Of a DNA stretch of 64,000 nucleotides, positions 46,034 through 56,684 are shown piece by piece. A model generated the notes under the pieces. The model saw nothing but the letters and a program-made list of their open reading frames with translations. It had not been told where the DNA came from and did not search any database. The stretch lies in contig JAEVLN010000007.1 of NCBI GenBank assembly GCA_018350325.1, positions 1,207,109 to 1,271,108 on the forward strand. The letters run 5' to 3'. This stretch comes from Globodera rostochiensis (taxonomy: Eukaryota > Nematoda > Chromadorea > Rhabditida > Heteroderidae). Position 1 is the first letter of the stretch; each line of letters opens with the position of its first letter. Both the position numbers and the translations under genes were made by a program.

Positions 46034-47270
46034 TCAGGGTACAAATACCATATTGAAAGGGCTTAAGAGCACCGGAAGAAGTGCGTATTTGTACTGCTTT
46101 TTTTCTTGATGATGTAGTGCTTGTTGCGTATGGAGATCAACTTTTGCATCCCCATCCGTTGACTCGACTCCTGCAACATCTACCGCTAACGTCTCCTCCA
46201 CCTCCGCCTCCTTTTGTTGCGCCAGTTGACCATTTGTAGGGGTAGTGGAACGGTTGTCATCATCATCATTATCATTCGCCGGTTTCTGCTTCTGCTGCGA
46301 AAGACCTTTCGGGCGTTCTGCAAACTCATTTCTCGCTGCCACTTCCGCCTCTGCGACCAAGCGATGGTACTCGAGTTGGAGAGTGCGTTGGTACAGCGCG
46401 TACACCCGATGACGTGCCAAATAACGCCGCGTCTCTGCACTAACGATTACATGGCAAGGATGTGTGTGTCGTGCCTCGCGCAGTAACGGCTCCACGCTGG
46501 TAAAACAGGCGGGCGAACGCGCGTCCTTGTACAGCGGGTCCAACAAGCGTTCCACCAGCCGCTCTCGTTTCTTGTTGCCAACGTCGTCACCAGAGTCGGG
46601 GTTTGAAGGCAAAACTTTCGCAGTTCGATGTTTTTTGTATTTCTTCTCAGCTTGCTGGGGTCGCCAGCACGTGCGCTCCGCTCAGGCGGAAACAATGCAT
46701 GCGCCATTTTCGGGTCCTTTCTTGCGTTTCTAATGATTATCTGATAGCCGGGCGGTGCCTTCTGTTTGGGGGTTCTTTGGTGCCATCCAACAAACAAAAA
46801 AATTCATTTTGCACCGCCCCGGCACGCTTGAGAAGTCGAAAGCGGGATTCCGCATTGAAAAGAAGCGTGTACAACATTGTGCCCTTCTGCTCTCTCGATT
46901 GCGGGCGGAACTTGAGACAAAGAATGTCGACAATGTCACCATCACGCAGGCTGTTGCGCCGCTTTCGGCTCACTTTGGGCTGTAAATTCTTTTGTTTAAT
47001 GAAAATTTTAAATAATTTATTAATTCATTTTAATCAAAAATTTTAAAAATATTTAAATTTTTAATTCTGCCTGATCATTCGCTGAAGTCGGTTCCAGCAG
47101 ACGCGCCAAATCCATTTGTTCAACTCGTTCAGGCACATTCCGTCCGCCAGCTGGCTTGCGATTGGTGCTGTTGTTCTTTCAATGCTGTCCGCCGCCTCGG
47201 GCGCCACCGCTGTTGTTTCCACCATTTGAGCCAGAGCCAGTGCCGTCGCTGTTCCAATTGTCTCCGTTAA
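46034..47270 (-). pseudogene. Unidentified gene with frame breaks at C runs
   Basis: GC-richer than its surroundings with protein-like frames on the minus strand. In order: a Gly/Asn-rich segment with an in-frame TGA (about 47,180), then VPERVEQMDLARLLEPTSAN; after a possible GC-AG intron (donor CAG|GCAGAA near 47,050, acceptor at 46,982), KVSRKRRNSLRDGDIVDIL through NEFFCLLDGTK; a second frame GYQIIIRNARKDPKMAHALF; and a third frame KKRERLVERLLDPLYKDARS running to a stop at 46,034, acidic and Gln-rich at its end. The two frame changes fall at CCCCC and CCCC runs. Either this is a decaying gene, or it is intact with base-calling errors. I do not recognise the family. Confidence 0.5.
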
Positions 47271-49577
47271 ACATATTATGCAAATAATAATCTATTAAAA
47301 ACATATATTTGTAATCATATAAAATCCGCCAAACCCAGGGATGGGGGGGGGAGGCAATCGTGGGTGAATGGGGAAAGATGTAATATTTTTGCAGAATGAT
47401 GAAGATGGAAGGAATGAATGGCCAAACGAATGATCCACCCCCCATTCAAATGGGCCGCCCATTCCCCCCTCCCCCCGCTCACTCTATACATCATTGCTTT
47501 TCTCACAAATGTTTAAAATTTTGTTGCAACTTTTTTTTTTTTTGGGCACTGCCAACCGACATTTAAATTCATAGCACTATCGGTTTCGCAAAGATAACAC
47601 TCCGTTGTAACCAGACTGGCGGACACCGTCTTTTCGCCGCTTCCAACATTCAAATGCGATGGAGAGAAGTGGAGATGAGAGAAATGGCTGGCAGGGAAAT
47701 GAAGTGTTGTTTTACGGCGCTAAACCCCCCCCCCCCCCTCCCCCCACCGATTTGATCACCATTCGAAAGCAGAGTCAACAAATTTGCGGCAATATTTTTT
47801 GAAGCTTTTTAGAATGGGGAGGTCCCGGCGGTGCCGACAGGCGCCGCCGGGAAAATTTTTGAGTTTTTTGATGTAATTTGTTAAGAAAATTGGTCCAAAT
47901 TTGGCGAAATGTAATTGGTATTATGGTAGAGATACAAAAAAGAAAAATAACGATAAAAATGCTATTCCTTCTTCTGACATATTGTTTTGTCGCTTTTTTG
48001 GCGAAATGTTTGCTAATTTTTAAAATATTTACAGTAAATTGGGATTAAATGGTTGAATTCGAGGCAAAAACGTGGCACTCAACCCTAAAACGGGGCGAAA
48101 CGTGGCATCTTTCAAAAACGTGGCAAAACCGTGGCACGCAACCCCAAAACGGGGCAATGCCACGTTTCCGGGGCAAAATGGCAACCCTGATAGAAATATG
48201 AAACAATTTAATCAATAAAAGTACATAAAATGGTGAAATTTCCATAGCATAAATTCATAATATTTTATAAATCTAACCGAATTAGAATAGATGGAATGGT
48301 GGAAATGCCAAATTTAACAATATAATCAACAAACGTAAAGTAAAACAATGGGAAAGAATTTTTATTTTCGTCCGTGTGGAAACAGAGGTATTTAGGGCAA
48401 AAATATTCAATTTAAGCGCTAAAAATTGAAGCTTTTTTCATATTATTTGTAATTTTAATCTTTAAGGTAAAAAGTTAATAGTAAAATTTTACATTCCAAT
48501 ATTTACAAAATAAAAGGTAGAATTAATTCTACTAGAATAAAATAATGCAAAAAAATCATATGAATTCCTTTCTCAGTGAACCAGTGCACTTTATGCTGAG
48601 AATATTATAGAATTTAATTTGGAAAAATGCTTGAAAATGTGAAGGAAAATTATGCCTAAAAAAGGAAGCATCGAATGTTGGTGGTGATATGATTATATCC
48701 GAATGATGGTTTATTGGGATTATTATTTACCAACAAACGTCCGGGTTTTTGATTTAATTGTTTCACCGCTGTTTTTATTTTTAGGGATTTCTATAGAATT
48801 TTTCATTTTGTGTTTATTGATTTTATTATTTATGTTTTTATGGTTTTGTATATCCATTATTTAAGGTATATCAGTGAATGATGTCTCCTAAAAAATCTAA
48901 AATTTGTTTTTATGGTTCAGACTAGCGTAGTGCACAGTCGGTTAACCGAACCGAAACTGAAAACCGGCCTTTTTGGCCTAAAAACCCAAAAACAGGGGGG
49001 TTGCACAACCAGCCTAATTGAAAACCGGGGGTACCGGTTTACCGGGTTTTCGGTTAAAAAATACAGGTGTGCCTTAAGAGGAAGGTTTGATGCTTTTATA
49101 CTCACATTTCAGCATTTCGTCACCCCCATTATGGCAGGGATGTGATATAAATATAATATTTTAATAAATAATAAAATGAGATCAAATTATATTATTCATA
49201 TTAAAATTATTTAGTAAATAAATAGAGCAAAAACGCGTATGTAGAAAAGAATTGCATTGAAATTGGGTTGACGGAATTATCTGGAGTTTAAATCTTCCAA
49301 CTATGTAAAAATTGCATCTTCACGGATATTTTGTTCAATTTTGGGTATGCAATTTGTTTTGTTAATTTCTTAAAATATTTTAAGGTTTATTTACAGTCCT
49401 ATAAAATTTTTAATACATTTGCCAACAGATTATGCGTTTAGGTCAGTTAATCTATTTCATAAATGAACTGAAAGACACCAAATGTTTACAACGATCAATC
49501 TGACTGATCAGTTTGATCAGACTGTGATAAAGCATTAATTTTTAGGCTTAAACTACAAATATGTGCTGTTGAAAACA
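47271..49577. other. Non-coding stretch with low-complexity runs
   Basis: Contains G/C/T homopolymer runs (47,340-47,740), hairpin copy 12, an ACGTGGCA / TGCCACGT simple-repeat patch (about 48,056-48,195) and a GGTTAACCGAACCG patch (about 48,938-49,060). No gene supported. Confidence 0.5.
47827..47848 (+). repeat. Dispersed hairpin element, copy 12
   Basis: GGCGGTGCC-GACA-GGCGCCGCC with the AAAATTTTTGAGTTTTTTGA tail: a loop change with the stem intact. Confidence 0.85.
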
Positions 49578-51243
49578 ATGGACCACAACGAATCAAATGA
49601 GTGCTGTCAACGGCACCAAATTCGACAAAATTGTTTTGAATGGAATGGCATCTGCAGATTTTCTAAAGCATTCTGTTTATTGATCAGTTTGGCATTTTTG
49701 ACTCTGATCGCAAATCTGTCAAACATTTCTGAACGTTTCTTTTTTGACATTCTAAACAGCAAACAAACCATCTATCCATGCGTACAACATATTGGTCAAG
49801 TATATCCAGTTCACATTTTTTTGGGGAAAATTTAATCTTAGCTTTAAGCTTACATGCCCGCTTCTGTCAACGCCTGACTTCAAGCGTGCAGTTTCAGTAC
49901 AGAAGCGCGGTTTGGTTGAAGTACTGCTCGAAGACGGCCAATTGGATCTGAAGCAAATGTGGATGCTGATTCCGCAGCATTTTAATGTGTGTAAAATTTA
50001 AAAGTTTCAAAAAAATGACAAAATTTGCATTTAATTCAAATTCAAAAAAAAAGTTTAAGCCCGTATTGAAAATAATTATATATTTGCAGAAAATTTGGAA
50101 AGATCAGTTGCGTAAAATGGAAGTGATCAAACTGTTAGCTGACGGAGATGAGTACAAATATTTCATTCCTTTTTTATCAAATGCTGCAAAATATCTGCCT
50201 TGTACAATCATAACACTTGGCTAGCGGATTTATTAAACATATTTAAATTTCAAAAAATTAAAAAAAGTCTCAAATTTTCGTTTTGAAAAAATTTGATTCC
50301 AAACAATTCATTAATTTTTGTAATTGTGTACACCTATTTAAACAAAATTTAATGATTTTTAGGAGTGGGCCACACTGTTGATGCTGAACGGAATTTGATC
50401 AATTTGTATCCGGAATGTCGTCTGATCGCTGCTGATCCGTCTGCTGAAATCAATGCCAATTTGACGCGTGAAATTGGCGGCACATTTGTTCATGCTGCCG
50501 TTGGTGGCAAAACAGCAACGAAGCAACCGGTAGACGTTCGGCGTGAAGGCAATTGTTACAAATTTTAACAATTTATTTTGAATTACAACTTTTAAATTAA
50601 GATTTTTCATAAAAGTTAATAAAAAACTGACCATCATTAAATAATATCAAGTCTTTTTTAGGCAGATGGCTTTGGTTCTGGAAAGTGCCAATTATAAAAA
50701 GAAAATATTTGACCCAAATTGGCATTGTGGAATTTCTAAAAGAGCAAGTCAATGCGGAACGGCATCCCGTTGATTTGTTGATGATCGATATTGAGGGGGC
50801 TGAGTTTGGCATTTTCGAACAATTAGCCTGTATGTAAGAACTCACTCGGACAAATAATAAAATTGTTTAATTAGATCAATATTTATTAATTAGTTAAATA
50901 GGTTTTCATATATTGACAACTTGTAAAGATTAATTTATTTTAAATAAAAATTTTTTATAGTCCATTACGAGCTGTTCCCGACACCAATCTGTCAAATTAA
51001 CATTGAGGTAGGCGCATTGCAACCATTTTTGTTCACTGTTTGAAGGTGCATGATCCGGACACTCTGTTCGCCAACTATACCCATCAGCAATTCTTCCGAT
51101 CACTTGACACTTTGATCCGATCGGGCCGATTCGCGCTCATGAACACCGACATGTTCACTAAACAGGCTCCGTTGCATCTATTCCTCAGAATGTTCTTCGT
51201 CAACATCGTTGAAGAGAGGTGCACACGCAAATTCATATGTTAA
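49578..51243 (+). CDS. FkbM-type (Methyltransf_21) nematode methyltransferase-like protein
   Basis: Seven exons (49578-49799, 49849-49986, 50090-50219, 50363-50548, 50662-50829, 50961-51007, 51046-51243) give 362 residues. An N-terminal membrane segment (FCLLISLAFLTLIANL) suggests a type II Golgi or secreted-path protein. The fold follows: TIITLGVGHTVDAERNLINL (SAM-binding loop), ECRLIAADPSAEIN (acidic residue of strand 2), FVHAAVGGK, IVEFLKEQ, LLMIDIEGAEFGIFEQLAF, ICQINIEVHDP. The ID-x-EG-x-E and Q-x-N-x-E motifs are characteristic of the nematode branch of this family. To keep frame, introns 3 and 4 must use GC donors (CTTG|GCTAGC, GAAG|GCAATT). The acceptor substrate is unknown; O-methylation of a glycan is an inference. 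Confidence 0.75.
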
Positions 51244-51640
51244 TCGGCACAAAAATGATCACAGTTAATAAAATGCCAATATTTCCGGAATTCGTTGAAA
51301 TGACAAAATAATTGCAAGGCCATAGAAATATAAATAAATTAATTTGTCATTAAATCCCATCATAACGATTTTAGAAAATTTGTTAAAGAAATAATGAATG
51401 CAATTTTGCGCGTTTTGTTTGCACTTTTATATGAAATAATATCGTATTATCACTCATCACTCACTAATACACCTTAAATAAAAGTTATACAACCATAATG
51501 ACAAATAATAAAAGAATATAAATACCGAAAAATACAACCGCGGGCAACATTTAAATCAAAAATCCGGAAACCCCAAGTAAGGGTGGATAGACGCAGATGT
51601 ACCTCACACAACTACTAGTTAAAATAATATTTTAAACTCA
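51244..51640. other. Short intergenic stretch
   Basis: AT-rich; nothing recognised beyond the methyltransferase 3' end. Confidence 0.4.
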
Positions 51641-51641
51641 T

Positions 51642-51733
51642 TTTAATCTTAAGATTTGCTTTTAATGATCGACTTGTTCTTTTTTTATTCGGCCAAAATG
51701 GCCGTTGTCTTCATTCTGATGGGCGTGTTGAAA
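51642..51733 (+). pseudogene. Solo copy of the signal-peptide exon of the 56.7 kb gene
   Basis: ATG at 51,668 opens MIDLFFFYSAKMAVVFILMG, almost the same as the first exon of the gene ending at 54,378 (MIDLCFFYSAKMAVVFILML). About 25 bp upstream also match (CATTTTAATCTTAAG). It is in opposite orientation to the full gene. After GATGGGCGTG the sequence enters a fold-back element and no following exon is seen. Confidence 0.75.
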
Positions 51734-51734
51734 A

Positions 51735-52014
51735 CATCATATATGGGGTTTTAAAGGGCGCTGATCATGAATCTGAAAAATCCGACCACATCTAAGACTT
51801 TGAAAAGCTATGATTTTTGATTTTTTTTTTACCATTAATCACCTAAAACTGCTTTTATAGAGTTTGTGAGACTTAGGCCTAAGCCTAACGAACTTTAGGT
51901 CAGCGCCCCCTTTGTTGACCTTTTTTGAAGAAAAATAAATCAAAAATCATATCTTAGATGTTGTCGGATTCGTGATCAGCACCCTTTAAAACCCCATATA
52001 TGATGTTTTTTCAA
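51735..52014. mobile_element. Fold-back (MITE-like) element
   Basis: Inverted arms AACATCATATATGGGGTTTT and AAAACCCCATATATGATGTT. Further inside, the arms also pair around GGGCGCTGATCATGAAT / ATTCGTGATCAGCACCC. About 280 bp, no coding capacity. It abuts the solo signal-peptide exon and may have interrupted it. Confidence 0.75.
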
Positions 52015-52605
52015 CGCACTTTTGTTGACCTTTTTTAAAATTTTGAGGTGTAGACCCAAAACCGAAAAGTACCCTGATTGGGAATTGTCTTTGCCCGACC
52101 CGGACTCTGTTCTTAATAAATTGCCTAAATTTACGGGGACGGGGTCGGGGTGCCAACCATAAAGGGAATTTTTTAAAAGATATTTTTATATCGGAATTAG
52201 GATTATAGCATTTGGACTCAAAGATTTTCGAAACGAAAGCTTAATGCAATATTTTGGCAAAAATAATATCTGCATTTGTGTACTCAGCTGAATAAATTTG
52301 AAAAGTTCAATTAATTTTATTTTGCATATTTTCGTAATAATTTTTATTTGAACAAAATTATTTAGAAAATAACTGTTCAAACATTTGTTTCAGAGATTTT
52401 TTAAATTAGCACATTATATTCATGTGCAATTCGCATGACGATTAAACAGCTTATAAAAGATCCGTAAATTTCTAAGCTATTCATTAAATTTATTAACATT
52501 CCTTAAATATTTATAATTCACTGATTTTTTTGGGGTTCTTTGTTTCCTGAAATCTTTGAATTTGTTTTTTACTTTTTTGACAATTTAATCAATTAAAATA
52601 ATCAA
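52015..52605. other. Upstream region of the tandem-repeat secreted gene
   Basis: A small GACGGGGTCGGGG patch (about 52,070-52,160), then AT-rich DNA to the gene start. No other gene. Confidence 0.45.
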
Positions 52606-53450
52606 ATGAATGCGTTGTCCATGCTCATCGTCTTAACATTTATTGCTGGCTCGTTTGCGAACTGGTTTCAGCTTCCTGGCCGCTTTTGGGGCTTTGGTAA
52701 ACAAATAATGCTAAAATTTAAAAATGTAAAATAATATAAATAAAATGTCAAAATCATGTCTCAGGCAGAAGGTGGGGCCAAAAATGTTGGGGGGTCGGGG
52801 GCAACCCTTGGGAGCAACAAATACGAAACATAATAGTGGGGCATTTTTTTTTTTACAATTTTTAAGGTGGAACGGGTCAAGATGGGTTTGATCGGAGACA
52901 GACATTGACTGAACAAACCCGTGGCTTTGGAATGGATTCAGCACCAATCGATGAGGACAATTCAGGGGATAGGGATTTGGCACCAATCGATGAAGACAAT
53001 TTGGGAGAAGACTCTACAACCAATACAACGGATTTAACACCGATTGATGAGGACAATTCAGGGGATAGGGATTTGGCACCAATCGATGAAGACAATTCGG
53101 GAGAAAACTCTACAACCAATACAACGAATTTGATCGATGAAGACAATTTGGGAGAAGACTCTACAACCAATACAACGGATTTAACACCGATTGATGAGGA
53201 CAATTCAGGGGATAGGGATTTGGCACCAATCGATGAAGACAATTCGGGAGAAGACTCTACAACCAATACAACGGATTTGATCGATGAAGACAATTTGGGA
53301 GAAGACTCTACAACCAATACAACGGATTTGATCGATGAAGACAATTTGGGAGAAGACTCTACAACCAATACAACGGATTTAACACCGATTGATGAGGACA
53401 ATTCAGGGGATAGGGATTTGGCACCAATCGATGAGGGCAAAGGATACTAA
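52606..53450 (+). CDS. Secreted acidic tandem-repeat protein
   Basis: Two exons (52606-52696, 52867-53450; phase-1 GT-AG intron) give 224 residues. The signal peptide is MNALSMLIVLTFIAGSFA. A short aromatic/basic segment follows (NWFQLPGRFWGFG, then GFDRRQTLTEQTRGFG). Almost all of the rest is an array of two alternating modules: PIDEDNSGDRDLA and DEDNLGEDSTTNTTDL, in irregular order. The array is strongly acidic and contains repeated NTT sequons, so N-glycosylation is possible. It ends IDEGKGY. Repeats are nearly identical at DNA level, implying recent expansion or contraction. I recognise no domain; such disordered secreted repeat proteins occur among nematode effectors, but function here is unknown. 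The antisense strand is also open because of the repeat and is not counted as a gene. Confidence 0.75.
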
Positions 53451-53639
53451 TCCTGAAACCTAAATGTAATGGCGCATTTGAACTTGATGAAAAAACGTAG
53501 AAAACGAAATTAGTTATACTCGGCTGTGACTTTTTTTAATTTTTTCAGTTTTTAATTTATTCAACATTTTCTTTTCTGTCAACATCTATTATAAACTTTG
53601 TTTGGGTTTATCACAAAAAAAAAAGAGAAAAAAGTCTCG

Positions 53640-54060
53640 ATCAGACCCCCCCCCCATTTTTGAAAAAAATACATTTTTTTCGGGAAAGGTGTTTAGGGGT
53701 ATTAAGAGGCGTAGAATCCTCTAACATCAATTTCGACCAATTTCGAATCCGGACCCGAATTCGAACAAGTTTCAAAAATTCAATTTTTCCAAAATTTAAA
53801 TTGAGCCTCAAAATCTTTCAAAAAAAATGAATTCGATCATTTTTTGTTTTGTTTTTTTGTAATTTTATGTTTCTTGAATGATTTTGAGGCTAAAATTGAA
53901 TTTTGGAAAATTTTTAATATTCAAAATTGTTCGAATTCGTGTAAAATAAATGTCAGAATCGTGATCAGCGACCCCGAAAATCCCCGGAAACATATTTTAT
54001 ATTATTTTTTAAAATTTTTGTATTTTTTCAAAAAATGGGGGGGGGGGGACAAACTGCACT
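53640..54060. mobile_element. Fold-back element, copy 2 of the 1800-2135 family
   Basis: Inverted arms around TGAATTCGATCA: the left arm has GGCGTAGAATCC and CCGGACCCGAATTCGAACAA, the right arm AAATTGTTCGAATTCGTG. It starts at a C run and ends at a G run, so the homopolymers themselves are part of the inverted repeat. Confidence 0.6.
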
Positions 54061-54088
54061 ATTATCAAAATTTTGTATGTTTTTGTAC

Positions 54089-54271
54089 TTAATAACCAAA
54101 AATAGCCATTTCTGAACTTGCAGGCAAGCGCCGATCGACCGAAGTATTGCCATCCTCATTCGGAACACCCGGCATTAACATAATTCTATTGTGAAAATGT
54201 GCCCGTTCTTCCTTCGCTTTTTTTGGATTTAAATCAATTGAAATAACGAAAATAAAAACAGCGTGGAACAT
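54089..54271 (-). CDS. Possible 60-residue secreted peptide
   Basis: A single-exon frame from ATG at 54,271 with a hydrophobic start (MFHAVFIFVISIDL) followed by a charged segment (NPKKAKEERAHFHNR) and a polar end (SSEMAIFGY). Composition resembles a small secreted protein and it lies between two secreted genes, but there is no homology or repeat copy to support it. Confidence 0.35.
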   Translation of the reverse strand: MFHAVFIFVISIDLNPKKAKEERAHFHNRIMLMPGVPNEDGNTSVDRRLPASSEMAIFGY

Positions 54272-54377
54272 TTTAAATCAAAAACCAAAAAACCGGACGT
54301 TTAAAAAACGGTAAATAAAATTCCAAAAATAATCATTCGGATATAATCATATCCCCGCTAACATTTGATTCGCCCAT

Positions 54378-56684
54378 TTATTGGGCATATTGTTCCTTCA
54401 CATTTTCAAGCATTTTTCCAAAAGTTTTTGCCAAAGTTTGTGCCTGTTCTGTGAGTTGCATGAGCGGTATTTCCAAATAATATTCTTCAATTCCTTCCCA
54501 AAACCCCCTAAAGCGATTCCATATTTCGTCAAATTCAAATTGAAGATTTTTTAATATAATTTCTTCCGAAACGATTTCTTTTGTTTCAATTTTCTCAGGA
54601 TTCAATTGGTTGCAAGATTCCTCCATTTGTTCCCATAATTCGGGCCCAAAATATTTCATTTCATTTTTCTGAATTTTTGACAATAATTTAATCAATTTTG
54701 TTTTAATTTCGATATTTTTGATTTTGGTTTTCAACATTTTAACTTTTTCGCCATGTTGTTTAATTGTGCAGATTATTGCAACAGCTTTTTGGTACTTTTC
54801 TTCAGCAATGCTTTTGGGATTATTTTTCAAAAATTCAATTTCATTTTCCAATTGTTTCGTATTTATCTCTTTTTTTGTTTTCTCCAAATTAGACTTTTCT
54901 TCAGGAATTGTCACTTCCACCAGTGCTTTCATTTGATCAAACAATGACAGCAAATTAAAATGCTTATTGTGTTTTTTCCCCATCAATTCCTCAATTATGC
55001 TTATTGTCTCTCGTCGATTTGTTTTCGATGTAAAATCTTTTATTTTAAGCAAAATTTTAGATGCATTTTCTTTCAAATATGACGCTTCGGAAAGCGGCCA
55101 AATCCCAGAGAAAAGATAAATCAAATCACCGCCGACCCATTCAGACAACAAATCTTCAACTCTGTCATAAATATCTTAAAATTGTTTAATTTTGTTTCGG
55201 CCATTGTTTACACTTACCTTTCCGTTGGTTGAACTCAAAATTTATTGCCAAGTCATAGCGCACATTATTCAAAAATATAATTTTTTCTTTTTCATTATCA
55301 CTAAAAAATAAATTTTAATTTTGTCTAGATCAGCCAAAACCATAAATATTATATATAAAAAAGAAAACTTGCAATTTTTTGCAGCTTTCCTCAACATCCT
55401 TCTGAACATATTCTCGAATTTCTTTGTCTTGCGAATCCAAGTGCAATTCCGGGTCAATCCTTTTATCACTAATCATTTTCATGAGACTTTTCGAAATATT
55501 ATTGAAAAACATTGCGTATTCACATTTTTTGTTTTTGCCCCAATTTATTTCCCAATTAAAGTAAAATATATCGCTAATTTGTTTTAACAAATTTATGAAA
55601 ATTTGCGGTATTTTTCCTCTCTGAATATTTCTTGGAATGTACCCCCTATTGAATGCTTCTCTTAGAAGATTTGATGTCTCGTAAATTGAGAATTTTTGAT
55701 CATTTAACTGCTTCAGAATTTGGTAATGCTCTGAAAATTTAAATTAGAAAAATTTATTTTTAATTTATTGAATCAATTATTTTTTATATAACAATAAATT
55801 GAATTATTTTACCTCGAGAAAGTTTAAAAGCCGGTTCGTTGCGGTATCTAATATTGTTTTTGTCGTATTTTACTTTGTATATTTCAACTCCAAAAATTGG
55901 GGTTTGACTTTTGTCTGGTTTCATCTTAATTATTTCAATCCAATAATCAAAAATACTAAAAAAGAAAAAATTTAATTAAAATGCTAAAAATCATATTATA
56001 TATATATATGGATTAGATTAAATATCTTAAATTACTTTAATTTTGATTCTTGAAAGCATTTCGGCACGGCAAGAAATGTTTGAATTTTGTCCTTTGAATT
56101 TTCTTCTTTTTCTTTAAGCGTTCCGTCACTATTTTTTCCGTGTACGAGCGCCTCAAGTCTTGTCGCAAAAGAAAATAATAAATTGAATAAATTTTCTTCC
56201 GAATAAAATTTCACAGAAAGATTTAAAAAATGTTCCACCTTTTTATTCGGTTCCAATTTTTCGCCCAAGAGCGTTTTGATAGGGTTTGGCACAATAATTG
56301 CTTTTAGCAAATTTTGCATATTTTGGCCCAAAATTGTTTTGATGGCCATTTTAAAAACAGGTTTTTCGGTGGACTCTTTACACTCAAATTCGCCATTTTC
56401 ATTTTTTGTGACAATTTCACGAGTTGCAAATCGGTGCAATCCTTCCAAAAATGAATTGGCGCCATTCAACTCGAGTTTTAACGCCTTTTTAGCGTCATTG
56501 AATTCGCCGCCAAAATCTTCACCAATCGCTGTCATCAAATCGAAAAATTCATCGTTTTGCTTAATTAAAATTAAAAGACATTTAATATTTCCTTAATTAC
56601 TTGTGCGTCAATCGTGGCAGATGAAAGCATCAAAATGAAGACAACGGCCATTTTGGCCGAATAAAAAAAGCACAAGTCAATCAT
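54378..56684 (-). CDS. Large secreted helical protein, unrecognised family
   Basis: Six exons on the minus strand (56684-56601, 56559-56036, 55955-55813, 55730-55373, 55300-55218, 55174-54378) give 662 residues in one frame. The signal peptide is MIDLCFFYSAKMAVVFILML, cleaved near ATIDAQ. The rest is hydrophilic, lysine/glutamate-rich and predicted mainly helical, with probable coiled coil in the last exon (EEKSNLEKTKKEINTKQLEN). Cysteines are few. Intron 4 must use a GC donor (AAATT|GCAAGT, a perfect GC-AG consensus); with a GT donor the frame hits a stop. I recognise no domain. Its first exon and proximal upstream DNA were copied to 51,642-51,733. An ATGCCA word on the minus strand lies about 290 bp upstream. 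A parasitism role is suggested only by secretion and context. Confidence 0.7.

Noticed and set aside
46464..47046. Plus-strand frames of 76-147 codons
   Set aside because: Antisense to better frames on the minus strand in a GC-rich stretch.
52877..53440. 187-codon antisense frame opposite the acidic repeat protein
   Set aside because: Mirror of the tandem repeat; the sense strand has a signal-peptide exon joined in phase, the antisense strand has none.
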